DNA of 64,000 nt, from NCBI RefSeq assembly GCF_037392515.1, contig NC_090290.1:25441753-25505752 (forward strand), written 5' to 3'. Positions within the stretch are counted from its first letter, which is position 1. Each line of letters starts with the position of its first letter. This document shows, in pieces, positions 21,501-31,734 of this stretch. The notes under the pieces are model-generated. The model worked only from the letters and a program-made list of their open reading frames with translations, searched no databases and had not been told where the DNA came from. Both the position numbers and the translations under genes were made by a program. The stretch is from Haliotis asinina. Its lineage: Eukaryota; Mollusca; Gastropoda; Lepetellida; Haliotidae.

Positions 21501-24433
21501 GTAAATCCATTCTGTAGGTACTTGTGTATGAGTGAGTGAGTAAGGGAGGGAGATCTGTCCACCGCTACCAGAGATGTGTGCTACCACTGGAGACGACCCT
21601 CTGGCATGGAAGTACTCGTGTGTGAGTGAAGGAGGGAGATCCGTTCCAGGAGATGAGTGCCACTATAGCATTTGACCCTCTGGCATGTAAGTATTGATGT
21701 GTGAGTTAATAAGGAGGCTGATCCATTTACAGTTCCAGGAGATAGTTAGGTTTGTCATGATTTATGCTGACAGATGCTCATCATATTACAGCCAGCAAGG
21801 GTTTCTGGGCGGAGATGCTGGGAGTGGGAGATTTCTACTATGAACTGGGCGTGCAAATTGTTGAGGTCTGTCTAGCCACAAGTCACAGGAATGGAGGTGA
21901 GTCAGTTTTTCAACCTTTACCAGACAAATATGGTTCATGAATATTTCTCATCAATCTTGTATACTAAGTTACATAGTTATCTACAGTTTTATCTTGTCAT
22001 GGAATTCTCTTGCTCTTTGTTTGCTATCACTCACGCACTCTAGGGGTGGTGGGGTAGCTTCGTGGTTAAAGTGTTAGCTCGTTATGCCAAAGGCTTTAGT
22101 TCGATTCCCCACATGGGTACAGTGTGATGAGTCCTTGTCTTGTGTGCCCCACTGTGATACTGTTCTCCCTGCCCTGCCCTGCCCTGCCCTGCCCTGCCCT
22201 GCCCTGCCCTGCCCTGCCCTGCCCTGCCCTGCCCTGCCCAAGTGGGTTCCCACAACTATTGAGTCATTACGGAAATGCCAGTCTTTTCTCTGGCATGGCG
22301 TATCATATGCTTCAGGATATATTGAAATAGAAGGCCTTGTGAATGCTTGGACGTGTTTACTGAACTGAACAGACTGGTTTGATGCCCTTTGCCTCTCACT
22401 ATCTTGTAAATAGATATTTTATGGTCAGTGGTGGTCTAAACTTTTTCTTGGTGTGCCACATTTGCAGGCCTGGTGAGCATCGAGGAACTGCGTGAGAGGG
22501 TGGAAGCATCACGAGGACGGCACACACAAGACATTAGCATGTAGGTACACGCAGATACATACAGACAAGCATACAGACATGGATATGCAGAAGGGGATGG
22601 TGTGAGAGGAGGAGGGAAGAATGGATGTTGTGATGGATGGAGGGACAGAGCAGAGAAGGGCTGGGACAACTGTCACTAAATCACTGGCTTCACACATTCC
22701 TATTTGCACATTTTCTTTCAAATGCAAATTGAAGGTCTGCCAATTACAAAATCCACTGGACTACCCAATAATAAGAATGTTTTGTGTATTAAGAATATTT
22801 TCATGAAGCAGGGTCAGTTTCACTGCCATGTGTGAATGGTTGGTGAGTGAGTGAGTTTAGTTTTATCTTGTCATCCTGTGCAGTTTGTCTTGTGTTGACC
22901 TAAATGTTTGACAGCTGGTGTTTGTTTGCAGAGATGACCTACTGAGGGCCATAAAAAAACTGAAGATCCTCGGCAATGGTTTCACCGTCATTCCAATGGG
23001 CACAACGTTCATGATACAGTCTGTGCCAGGAGAGCTCACCATGGATCACACTACTCTACTCACACAAGCACAGGCAAGTCTGCCTTCACATACAATAAGG
23101 AAATCTGACTTGCAGTTACTGAAGTCTTGTCTAAGCATGTTTTGTGTCACGTATGTGATGAGAAACTGGAGATCAGTAGCTGTTGAGTTATTATCAGCCA
23201 CTTGTTATGGTACCTTTGGGAATCCTGCATTCTGATCAGTCAGCCAGGAATATCATTAGTACATTGAGACCTTGATTTAGTTGATGGCCTCTTCATTAAT
23301 ACTGAAGAATATGCTTCATTCACTATATTAGATTTTTAATACAGTGTATCTCTGCAATACTGTCTTGTTGTCACCTGTGACGGACTGTCACACTGTTATG
23401 TCATGTTACAGGCAAAAGGCTACATGACCAAGAGTCAGCTGGTGAAGGAATTGAAGTGGGAAGAGGAACGAGCTCGGAGGGCGCTAGTATGTGGAGGGGA
23501 TTATGTCATGGGAGGGCAACAATCGGGGGTGGGGAGACCAGGATATAATAGGCCGGTCTGTTCCATGTGTTCACTCATGCTGGATAATGAGGAACAAATA
23601 GATCTGACCTACTTGTTTCCTCCTTGTACAACTTAAAATACTCAAAATGAAAGAGAGAATATTTCCCATAATAGAATGTGATAGTAATAAATGATTTGGG
23701 TATATGTTATAACTGAATCATGACAGTAGATATGACCTGAGATATTCTTAAAGGTCAAATGCAACCAAAAAATCAAACATAATCAAATCACCGTTATCAC
23801 TTGTTCATGATATATAAAATGCATTGGTGATTGTGAAAAACAAATAAACAGAATTATAAGCGTATAATTGCAAATCAAAAGTTCAATATTTTGTACTTGG
23901 GTTTACCTCCCTCGAAATGAAACAGCCACGATACTCAGCCCTGTCAGTGGTGGCTGACGTGGGTGTGCACTCATGTGTAACAATGTCTTGTCATTGGCCA
24001 CTGGTCGATTTGCGGTTACTCTTAGCCTGCTCTTTGTTTATGGCTTGTAAGCCCTATAGGTGTTAATTGTTGAAGTAACAGTAAACTACTACAATCTGAC
24101 AGTAGTGAAAGTAAAGTGAACTAGAATTTTCCTCAGATGCCAGTCCAGAAGAGTTTTGATACAACCCCTATTTTGTCAAGTGTAGTTTGTAGTAGCTGAA
24201 GCAGTTTTGTGTGTGGTACAGTGGACAGACGTTCACGTCCCAGGTACTCACTTGCCTGCATATCTCGAATCACACAAACATAACATTATATTCTAACTGA
24301 TCTGAGTATTCCTTCTGTGTCTTTGTGACAGGACTTCATGGTGAAGGAGGGGTTGGCGTGGATCGATGACGTCCCGGGTGGTGATCGCCAGTTCTGGTTC
24401 CCTAGTCTCTTTCCAGCATGCACTGCCACATGA
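12542..24433 (+). CDS. SNF8: SNF8/VPS22, ESCRT-II subunit (8 coding exons)
   Basis: Exons 12542-12595, 18859-18909, 21339-21477, 21792-21896, 22468-22540, 22932-23073, 23412-23486 and 24332-24433 join in phase (intron phases 0,0,1,1,2,0,0) into 741 nt, 246 residues plus TGA. Family hallmarks are visible in order: [18 protein letters not shown] start, VLAEDQ, the helix [56 protein letters not shown], the [13 protein letters not shown] strand, LKWEEERAR and KEGLAWID. These cover the N-terminal helical region and the two winged-helix domains. SNF8 is the core of ESCRT-II (with VPS36 and two VPS25) on endosomes, sorting ubiquitinated cargo into multivesicular bodies. The C-terminus ends soon after FWFPSLFP, about a dozen residues shorter than the vertebrate protein (258). 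Intron 6 has a GC donor. Identification is secure; the shortened end deserves transcript support. Confidence 0.96.
14060..14960 (+). pseudogene. Ancient Tc1/mariner transposase relic in SNF8 intron 1
   Basis: Read across frames, the segment retains transposase landmarks in order: a GRPR-type linker region ([17 protein letters not shown] near 14185), the stretch [14 protein letters not shown] (14372 on), the first catalytic block as [15 protein letters not shown] (near 14420; the usual E of TDESRF is R), [30 protein letters not shown] and NAIGQAAI. Multiple frameshifts and stops interrupt it, and the second and third acidic blocks are barely recognisable. No terminal repeats were found. It is much more decayed than the element at 58785-60129 and clearly non-functional. 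Confidence 0.75.
14961..17440. other. AT-rich part of SNF8 intron 1, no gene
   Basis: Very AT-rich, with scattered short open frames only. No domain, RNA gene or repeat array was recognised. Confidence 0.6.
17450..17640. promoter_or_regulatory. CpG- and ETS-motif-bearing patch in SNF8 intron 1
   Basis: Within otherwise CpG-poor intron DNA this patch holds many CG dinucleotides and two CCGGAA cores, in GTCCGGAACC and ACCGGAAGTTG (17579-17601). A minus-strand frame starting [13 protein letters not shown] reads away from it. It could be an internal or divergent promoter, or an old repeat. Confidence 0.3.
17985..18027. other. 13-bp-stem hairpin in SNF8 intron 1
   Basis: ATCCAGGGTATAC (17985-17997) pairs perfectly with GTATACCCTGGAT (18015-18027) across a 17-base loop. 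Nearby, GGCTCCTGTGAGAATACGGAGCC forms a second, smaller hairpin. Confidence 0.6.
18347..18390 (+). repeat. A-rich (A3-8 T)n tract
   Basis: AAAAAATAAAAAATAAAAAA-type low-complexity sequence in SNF8 intron 1, possibly the tail of a minus-strand or decayed retroelement. Confidence 0.8.
18859..18909 (+). CDS. SNF8: SNF8 exon 2
   Basis: Residues 19-35, [17 protein letters not shown], between the acceptor TTCCTCAG and the donor GTATGT; phase 0 to 0. The 6.3-kb intron 1 before it is the largest in the gene. Confidence 0.95.
18952..21170 (+). repeat. Nested tandem repeat in SNF8 intron 2: 614/698-bp segment x3 made of 21-bp units
   Basis: A segment starting ATAGCCTTTTTGTACTGTCA begins at 18952, 19566 and 20264, spacings of 614 and 698 bp. 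The 84-bp difference equals four 21-bp units. Each segment has a unique-looking ~70-bp head followed by 21-bp units of the type ATGAGTAGGCCCTGCAACATG. The array starts 42 bp downstream of the exon 2 donor and stops before exon 3, so no exon is duplicated. The 21-bp period keeps several frames open (7-residue repeats such as LLIMLQG on the minus strand and CNMMSRP on the plus strand); these are by-products, not genes. Confidence 0.95.
21339..21477 (+). CDS. SNF8: SNF8 exon 3
   Basis: It begins ATGGCAAGTCAG after TATGTCAG and ends GCAT before the donor GTAAGT, phase 0 to 1. It encodes [20 protein letters not shown] through [14 protein letters not shown]. Its 3' end has decayed tandem copies in the following intron. 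Confidence 0.95.
21542..21760 (+). pseudogene. Decayed extra copies of the 3' end of SNF8 exon 3 within intron 3
   Basis: The exon 3 tail (CAGTTCCAGGAGATG through GACCCTCTGGCAT and the donor) recurs at about 21568-21607, 21642-21686 and, truncated, 21730-21746. The copies encode [12 protein letters not shown] and [12 protein letters not shown], versus [12 protein letters not shown] in the true exon. The first copy has lost its donor (GCAT|GGAAGT); the second keeps an intact one (GCAT|GTAAGT, GT at 21687). Splicing them in would break the SNF8 frame, so they are regarded as pseudo-exons from local tandem duplication. Confidence 0.8.
21792..21896 (+). CDS. SNF8: SNF8 exon 4
   Basis: Acceptor ATTACAG, donor GTGAGT, phase 1 to 1. 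Encodes [20 protein letters not shown] and ends with ATSHRNGG; this is the most conserved block of the family. Confidence 0.96.
22043..22169 (+). repeat. tRNA-derived SINE in SNF8 intron 4
   Basis: GGGGTGGTGGGGTAGCTTCG then TGGTTAAAGTG resembles an A box, and TAGTTCGATTCCCC a B box, followed by the family tail GGTACAGTGTGATGAGTCC. Related copies are at 33190, 56755 (same strand), 28520 and 42530 (opposite strand). No tRNA cloverleaf is intact. Confidence 0.75.
22169..22239 (+). repeat. Pentanucleotide microsatellite (CCCTG)n
   Basis: About 14 uninterrupted CCCTG units replace the normal SINE tail. The pentamer array keeps frames open and creates Pro/Leu/Ala-rich spurious frames. Confidence 0.97.
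22468..22540 (+). CDS. SNF8: SNF8 exon 5
   Basis: Acceptor TTTGCAG, donor GTAGGT, phase 1 to 2. Encodes [20 protein letters not shown] and DIS, then a split codon completed by exon 6. Confidence 0.93.
22932..23073 (+). CDS. SNF8: SNF8 exon 6 (followed by a GC donor)
   Basis: Acceptor TTTGCAG, phase 2 to 0. Encodes [20 protein letters not shown] through [19 protein letters not shown]. The 3' splice partner requires the cut CAG|GCAAGT, a GC-AG intron with otherwise perfect donor consensus. Confidence 0.94.
23412..23486 (+). CDS. SNF8: SNF8 exon 7
   Basis: Acceptor GTTACAG, donor GTATGT, phase 0 to 0. Encodes [20 protein letters not shown] and ARRAL, part of the second winged helix. Confidence 0.94.
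23748..24020 (+). mobile_element. Truncated Kolobok-type element in SNF8 intron 7
   Basis: It starts at TTAA (23748-23751), then AGGTCAAATGCAACCAAAAA, and follows the first ~270 bp of copy A with many substitutions (AAACAAATAAACA..., TATAAGCGTATAAT, CAATATTTTGTACTTGG, TTGGCCACTGG). Its right terminus is missing. The greater divergence implies an older insertion than copies A and B. Confidence 0.75.
24332..24433 (+). CDS. SNF8: SNF8 exon 8 (terminal)
   Basis: Acceptor GTGACAG, phase 0. Encodes [17 protein letters not shown] and [16 protein letters not shown], then TGA at 24431-24433. The vertebrate tail after the LF motif is missing. Confidence 0.93.
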   Translation, partial: DFMVKEGLAWIDDVPGGDRQFWFPSLFPACTAT

Positions 24434-25060
24434 TCTTGGACTGATGAAGAGGTGCAGTAATGAGCTGTGTAACTTACACCCCACATCTCCTGGCTATACA
24501 GGAGGCTGTGGTTTGTTCAGTACCACTGGGGTACAATCAAGGTGTAACTTGCTTACACCTCAATTTAGGGACTGTGCATAATTTATAGCGTGATGATGAT
24601 GATGATTTTAAAAGGGGGTGTCACCCATTTTGTTCCAGGTAGGTAGCGGGCATCATCAATTTTGTACACATGTACTTAGGGGTGGGATGGGTGGGTGTTG
24701 CAGTGTCAGCAATTTTGTACAGATGAATAATTAAATGTAATGCTTAAACATTATAAGGGGGGTGGGTCAGTCATTGATTTTGTTCATAACATGCAGGGGT
24801 GGGATGGCGGCTCACTTATTTGTACAGAAATTTTTAGGGAGGGAGCGTTCACATTGCACATGCTTTTCCATAAAAGTCATCACCACCCTAGCCAAACTTT
24901 ATGATCATTACCTTAGGTAAACAAGTATCTTTTATGATGCAATCACATGGATAGTTAATGATTTTATCTGTCATGATCAGCTCAAGAAATTGAGACCAGC
25001 TCGTATGCCTCATGCAGGGGGGTTCCCACTTTGCCGGATGCTTTTGTTCGGAATAAAAAA
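24434..25060 (+). other. SNF8 3' untranslated region and flank, with degenerate tandem repeat
   Basis: Downstream of the SNF8 stop. Candidate poly(A) signals are ATTAAA at 24730-24735 and AATAAA at 25052-25057. Between about 24606 and 24850 a G-rich unit (GGGGTGGG...TCAATTTTGTACACATG) repeats three to four times imperfectly. Where the transcript ends is not decidable here. Confidence 0.45.
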
Positions 25061-26460
25061 TCACTGATGCGCGATAATCCCTATAACAATAGGGGATTAA
25101 CTTATAGTCTGTTTCGATCTAACAAACGATTTAACACACTACATTTTGATTTTTTTTATTTCAGCAATTCAGTTTGGTATATATAAATTTGGTACAATTC
25201 CAAAAATTGATTTGCTTTCATAAATAAAATATACAGACATATACATAATCATTCAAACACGGGGACACCAAGCAGAAACATAAAAAAATATACAAATATA
25301 CAGAAATATACACAATCACTCCGGACTTTGGTCTTCAACGCTGCAAGGATAGTGTCAATGTGCAAGACATTTGTGTGGTATTTGTCTAACACAGACTTTA
25401 ATATATAATCACAGATCAAAGATCATTTTGTCAAAATATGGTACAGATGTACACACGTTTTGTATTTTGAGCTCTATTGACTATTTTAGGACTTGCAGTT
25501 GTAGTGCAGAACTTTATGTTAAATTTGTTACAAAGAGCTTATTTTCCAACTACGTGCAATGTAATGCAGTGCTTTCTACCAGGGACTAATAACAATGAAC
25601 AAGTTTGAGATGATGTCTAAAACATGAAGCGTCTGTAAAATATGCCTCATGCATACTGTGGTTCAACCACATTTGAGGGTTTTGCACCTTGTTTGAGTGG
25701 TTGTGGGTGACATTTTGAGAGTAAACGCTACCAAATGAAGACGTGGAATATGTCTTTGGAAGTACTTCCAACAAAATAATTTTCGTTGACATCATACCTT
25801 TTTTCCGTTTTATGTTGTTAGAGTATATTTTGAGTTATTTTCCAAGTCCAAGATCAGTAAAGTTAATTAGTAGGAAACTTCCCTACCCGGAAACCTACAT
25901 TACCTACTGCTTCAGTAGAACTGCCTTCACCTATACAACTTCTAAAATGCCACTCAAAGTAATTGTTACCAGCTACCAGTTTTGTCAAACGTAGGATTCA
26001 AAGAGTGACAGAGGGATGTTTATAAGTACCTCGCAGTGTAGAGTAATCTAGTCAGTCGCTAAATCTTGTTATGTGCTACGCCTTACATAGGTTTCCCTCC
26101 AAGTTATGTAATAAATTATAGTGTGCACCTTGCGAAGATGTGTTGTGTCATCGTGTCCATAGTGTGGGGTTTACCAAGGTGACAGGTTCCATGTGAAGTG
26201 AACAGTCTACAAGTGTGAATGTGTACGTGTATGGGCTTGTGTGGTGAGGACCCCATCTGGTCACTTGTCTCGGGAATGTGACGAAGGGGTGGTAGGGACA
26301 GACCACAGAGAGGTTAAATCAGACCCCACGGGATCCTGTCATGATAAGGAAAACAACTCCGACTCCCCACTGGGTAATGAGTTCAAGTCTTGGCTGCAGG
26401 GTCCGTGAACAAGGAAACTTCGCGTTATAGACACTTATGTATAGCTTGCAGTATGAGATG
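25061..26460. other. AT-rich stretch, no gene supported
   Basis: Open frames are under 90 codons without domains. AT-rich, poly(A)-signal-like sequences (AATAAAATATACAG near 25224) are present but have no gene to attach to. Confidence 0.45.
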
Positions 26461-26475
26461 TTACTTGTGATTGGC

Positions 26476-26575
26476 CGTGACAGTGGTGTAACGGTTAGAA
26501 CGTCCAACTGGACAGCAGAAGATCGTGGGTTAGATGCCTCAGCGAGGCATACCAAAAGACCTTTAAAATAAGGTA
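26476..26575 (+). repeat. tRNA-like SINE fragment
   Basis: CAGTGGTGTAACGGTTAGAACG resembles an A-box region, and GATCGTGGGTTAGATGCC a degraded B box. It is not foldable as a complete tRNA. Confidence 0.45.
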
Positions 26576-26737
26576 CTTGTTGATCCGTGCCTGGCGCTCG
26601 GATTTAATGGTTAGAACACAGTATAATTTGTCTGATTGGGGTATTCATACTTGGTGCGGCCTGGTATCTCAGTGAGCTGGGATTATGAAAACAACTTAAG
26701 TCTTGGCTGCTTCAAGCAGTTACATACACACGCACGC

Positions 26738-26934
26738 TGCTTGTCGTAAGAGGCGACTAAAGGGGTCGGGTGGTCAGGCTCGCTGACTTGGTTGACACAT
26801 GTCATCGTTTCACAATTGCGCAGATCGATGCTCCTGCTGATCACTGGATTGTCTGGTCCAGACTCGATTATGTACAGACCGCCGCCATATTGCTGGAACA
26901 TTGCTGAGTGCGGCCTAAAACTAAACGCACGCAC
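26738..26934 (-). repeat. Abalone-type dispersed repeat, minus-strand copy
   Basis: GCTTGTCGTAAGAGGCGACT through GGTGGTCAGGCTCGCTGACT, CCAGACTCGATTATGTACAG and TGCTGAGTGCGGCCTAAAAC. This is the reverse complement of the 9255-9480 family. Confidence 0.88.
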
Positions 26935-27019
26935 GCAGCTTGTCATATGAGCGAAACATTCTTACGTACGATATTTGATGTCGGCAGTTTTCCAGGAGCT
27001 GCATCAACCACCTCCCCGT

Positions 27020-27075
27020 GAGGTCGCTGGGATATAGCTTACAGCGGCGTAAAACTAAACTCACTCACTCACTCC
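27020..27075 (-). repeat. Abalone-type dispersed repeat, 5' fragment
   Basis: CAGCGGCGTAAAACTAAACT followed by CACTCACTCAC is the head end of the family in reverse orientation. Confidence 0.7.
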
Positions 27076-27536
27076 ACGAGCTGCAGAGACAACGGGGATC
27101 ACGCTGCTTGACTTGGTTGACTAAAATTGGGGCATCTTGCAGTGACCGGTTTATTGCTCAAGATGCAGGTTACATTTGTGCAGCTCAGTTCTTTGAAACG
27201 ACCAAAATATACACCAGTATTTCATTCCATTTTAGTATCAAAGGATAACATATCTTATTTCCAGATATAATGATACACTTGACATTATAAGAATCAACTT
27301 TATGTAACAAGGACACAGTAAATATGTTCCGAGTAAGAGTCCAATTGTTTAATATCAATTGGCTGCTACATGAAGAGGAAATCGGCGTTTGAACATTTCT
27401 CTTCACATAAGGACAGCGATACCATTGATAATGAGGGGCAGGCCAGCAGAAGAGGCACTGTACAGGCAATGACACGAGCGCCTGTGACTGTGCCTCCTCC
27501 AGTCTGGGGAATCCACGGGTAGTAGCCCCCAATTCA

Positions 27537-27720
27537 AGGCTTATCACCCGTGAAGATCCGGGCAAGAATTGATCCTCAGCAACCCATGCTTGTCGCAAGA
27601 GGCGACTAACGGGATCGGGTGGTCAGGCTCGCCGGCTGGGTTGACGCATGTCCTTGTATCCCAGTGGAGTAGATCGATACTCGCGATATTGATATCTGGA
27701 TTGTCAGGTCCAGACTCGAG
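27537..27720 (-). repeat. Abalone-type dispersed repeat, minus-strand copy
   Basis: CCCGTGAAGATCCGGGCAAG, AACCCATGCTTGTCGCAAG, GGCGACTAACGGGATCGGGT and GGTCCAGACTCGAG match the family tail half; the head with AGCAATATTCC is missing. Confidence 0.88.
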
Positions 27721-28384
27721 CATGGGTTCCCGACAAGCGGATCCTGCAGCTCCAGACATCTGGATCACTGGATCCCATGTTAACGGATCCATTATGTGGT
27801 CGGGTATCAGTGTTAATTAAGTATTAACCGTGTATGGTCGTTTATGCGTTTTGCAGGTTTTAGTCTTGTGCTGCCTCAAAACCGTAATTAGGTTTCCGCT
27901 GGAAGTTCTAAACATTGTAACTGGTCATCTTCATCCGTTTTAACCATATTTATGTATTCCAGCGCTTGAAAATAAAAGGCGCATAGCAAGTCAGTCTTTT
28001 CGTGTAAGCACGATAGGCTGCAAAACTTTATTTTCAGACCGTATTGAGGGCTTGGCCAGTCTTTTTAGCAAAAATCGTGTAAGCCCGGGTTTTTTTATAC
28101 TGGCAGCGACGCCGCCTCTGCGAAAGAATTTGAATGTCTGATACGTTCCAATACCAATTTCGTTTTCTCTTTTGTGAAAAGTCTGTTGATCTACCTTGCC
28201 TGTTGGAAATAAAAATAAAATAGGTGAGGTAAGAACTAAGTGGCTCCAGTTTGTGTAGAAAAAGCCCGTCTATGAAATATATGTTGTGAAAAGGGGGAAA
28301 TGGTTCAATATGTTGACATCAACGCACGACTGCCCTCAAATTTATACGTTTACTCCACTCTTTCCCAAATACTAGCTGTGAATG

Positions 28385-28650
28385 AGTGGTGAGTCTTTAG
28401 GGCGCTTTTAGCAATATTCCAGCAATATAACGGCGGGGACATCACGGTGGGTATAGTTGCACAAAGCGGTCTCAGCCCAACAATGATTGTAACCTCCCAC
28501 TCTCCTACACAGGTTTAATGTAATCGTAAGATCGCTTTGTGTAGTTGGGCTCTGAAATGGGTTTTGCACATTGTGCCCATGTAGGGAATGGGACTAGGGT
28601 CTTCGGCACGACGTGCAAACGCTCTAACCACGAGGCTACCCCACCACCCA
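28385..28650. repeat. Composite: dispersed-repeat head (+) joined to tRNA-type SINE (-)
   Basis: 28385-28470 has GGGCGCTTTTAGCAATATTC then CAGCAATATAACGGCGG in + orientation. 28520-28650 carries the SINE in reverse (GGGAATGGGACTAGGGTCTT, TAACCACGAGGCTACCCCAC). Confidence 0.7.
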
Positions 28651-29689
28651 GGTAATGAATAGTACGGCATGGAACACTGAACATGCAAATTGTGTCAGCA
28701 TGTTGATAATAGCTTTGAAGTCCCATCTGTTGTTGGCCGTGACAAAACAATACTTTGTCATTCCTACCTTGGCCAATTGCAGAAGTGACTGGTAATCTCA
28801 TTATCAACTTCAGGATCCCAAGAGAAACATCCAAGCGATCTTTAAACGCTGGTGAACCCAGGAGACACAATTCTGCACTGTCTGTGTAAGACTCGTGTAA
28901 CGTGTTAATATGGTGCACCGTTCGCCCTTAAACATAACTGGGTTCTAAGACAATACCAAGAGCATGTAATAGCAATGTGCTTGTTTTGCTTTTTGTACTT
29001 TTTTTCTTGCGTCAATAAGCGAACATATAATCTGTCGATAGTCAACAACGCATGTTTACACTTAGCTTGCGTGTACACAGTAACCCAAGGGAAAAAAGAA
29101 ATTATACCGAGCTTGTATTTGTTGGAAACTGTAAATTGGGAAAAAAATCTAAAACTGATTTTGTGTATTTCGCCATGGCACGTTCATGCAGCAGTTTGCG
29201 AATAGTAATCTGTGGCTGAGTGATTGTGTGTACAAGTGAACTGCTTTCAGTGACTACATGGGGATTCACATGAAATGGATTCACAACCACTTGACCCCTG
29301 TCGTGTTTTGAATTTTGTAAATTGTAACCGAGAAAAAGAGAATACACTGATTTCCAAAGACTATCCATAAAAAGTTGTGGATAATGCGGACCTTTTCAGA
29401 ATATTGTTGAGTTAAATCAAGTTCTATTTTCAAAACATAGCAATGATAGAGAAATTAACTGAGTTCACTGAAACGACAGAGCGGGTACTGTTCATTTTGT
29501 ATAGGTCGCTAATTTAAGATATTTTCAAATGAGAAAGAAATCAAACAGATGAGCAACTTAAAAGATGCAGTGTCTTCTCTCCTTATGATTAAGGCCTCAG
29601 TTTGCGTTTGTGTGCCATCTCTTAAACAGATTTGAGTGAAACTAACTTGAGACAACTCCGCCGAGCAACACATAGTTGACATGATTAGT

Positions 29690-29915
29690 GATCGAAAGTG
29701 GGGCATGAAACTGATCAAAATTTGGGGCATAACCCAGTTAACGCTGGTTCATGAAACTGATCATCAATGGGACATGAAACTGATCAACATTGGGACGTAA
29801 AACCGGTCATCGTTGGCACATGAAACATATCAACATTTAAACATGAAACCGTTGAACACCGGGGCGTAAACCCCATCAACAATGGGGCATCACACCGATC
29901 ATCATTGGGACATGA
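29690..29915 (+). repeat. Degenerate tandem repeat, about 30-bp unit
   Basis: Repeats of GGGACATGAAACTGATCAAC, with variants (GGGGCATGAAACTGATCA, GGACGTAAAACCGGTCAT, GGGGCATCACACCGATCAT), seven to eight units. Confidence 0.8.
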
Positions 29916-30821
29916 CAAGCCTGAAACTACCTGGGTCGCCTAAGCCAACTCCATGGCTGTTTGGGCATGAGACAAGTTCACCGACCTCATGACGGAGATA
30001 GGATTGACTGTCATGTGTCTGTTCCCACAAAACCCTGTGAACGCTGTCGGTATCTTTTAAAAATGTTGTCCCAACCAGTGTTCAAAGTACCTTGACGAAA
30101 ACCCGTGATCTAATTAGCTAGAGTACAGAACTATGGGTTTACTAAAGATTAGTTTATGTCAACACTGGACCTTTCATAAAAGTCTCGGCTCACTAGATGG
30201 TGTTCTTGCGCAATGTTCAGAATGGAATGCTCGATATTGAGTAAACATCGAACGAACTTTGATTTCTTACATGAAATTCCCAATCTCTGCTCCAGTTTCA
30301 ACCAGAGGCAACAAACTGAATGCCCGAATGCCCATGCAGGCGTGGGCCATGATGTTATCGATTTTATAACGCTGAATGTTTTTTTTAGATGATATGGCGA
30401 GAGAGGAAACAGTTTTTCTTTTCAGTAAATTTCACGTAGTTTCCGTTTTTTAAAAATTCATCATGAACTACCTCTGGCGTACGTACATCCATTCTCGAAA
30501 GTGTGATAACGCTATTCTCCTTTTCTAACTAGTATCATAAAAATGATATTTGCCAAGTATTGCTGAAAGAGGCGTATATCCATTACTGCCACTCACTCAT
30601 TCAGTGAAGCATGACATGGAATGCACAATGTCCACATTATCAGAGTTCTATAAACGTAGGGGCAGCAGCACTGCAATACACCTGTATGCGTCAAGTGAAT
30701 AGTTTTAACATTGTTATATAAAATGCAGGGAACTATTAAGCATTTGTGAGTGAGTTGCAGACAGCATTTGATATATGTGCAAAGGTAAACCATAGAATTC
30801 CTCGCTTTGTATGTTATACAG

Positions 30822-30956
30822 CTTGTCAATGAACGCGGCATTGTTCAACACTCGTCTATGTTAATCACGGCTTTGTTTTATAATGATGTGTGGGTCCTAG
30901 ACGACCTGGAGGGAGGGAATAAGATGCTGGTGGAGCGGGGTGGTGGAGTTGTTAAG
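30822..30956 (+). CDS. Possible isolated exon, unknown protein
   Basis: A 135-nt segment, open for exactly 45 codons, lies between a plausible acceptor (TTTGTATGTTATACAG) and donor (AAG|GTAAGG), phase 0 on both sides. It encodes LVNERGIVQHSSMLITALFY and ends with VERGGGVVK. I recognise no family and found no neighbouring exon with matching phase. It may be chance. Confidence 0.2.
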
Positions 30957-31734
30957 GTAAGGAGCACCTCAATCAGGGTTCACGAAATCCTGTAATCTAT
31001 CTTCGTCCAGCTTGGCAGTAGACCTTGGGCATAGGCCCACAATTCCTACTTCAAGACAGCAGTGGTAACGGGGCCTTGGAGTCGGGGGACCATGTACACG
31101 CTACTCCTCGATCTAACAGTCCAGCATCATTGTACGTCTACAGCGACGAAATCACTGGCTTCTCTCTTCAACACGTTAACACACTGTCTAGCTGCAAGCG
31201 CCTTTCAGAAAAATAATTATGTCATGTTATCGCTGCGACATTCGTAAACGATGCCAGACACACTGCAGAATGTTCAGATGAAGACTATAATAGTGTGAGG
31301 AACTGATCGAATCTATGCTTTTCTGACCCCAAGTTGTGTAAAATAAGAGGGAGGGACATCTTTGGTTACACAAAACTAGTATTTTGGGGTGAAAAACATC
31401 CCCATTTAATATCCAGCCTGACCTGTTGAACCTTTTCGATTGTTATCCAAAAACACCGTGACCACCCAATCCACGTTTTATTGGCCTTTTAGGATGGTAA
31501 TTGACCTTCAGTCAGGGAGTACCATCTGTCTCTCATCAGCCGACGGATGTGCCAAGTCACCGAAGTTGTGTGAAGCTGTGCAGGTGCTAGTATTAATGTG
31601 AAGGCGCGGTAAGTAGATGATGCATTGGGCGGGAAGGAGTCAGTTGGTTATCGAGGCAGGATATAGCAGCATCCATAGCATACCCGCATCATATCCAGAT
31701 CCAAGACAACTCAGAGTCCCCCTTCAGTGACAGG

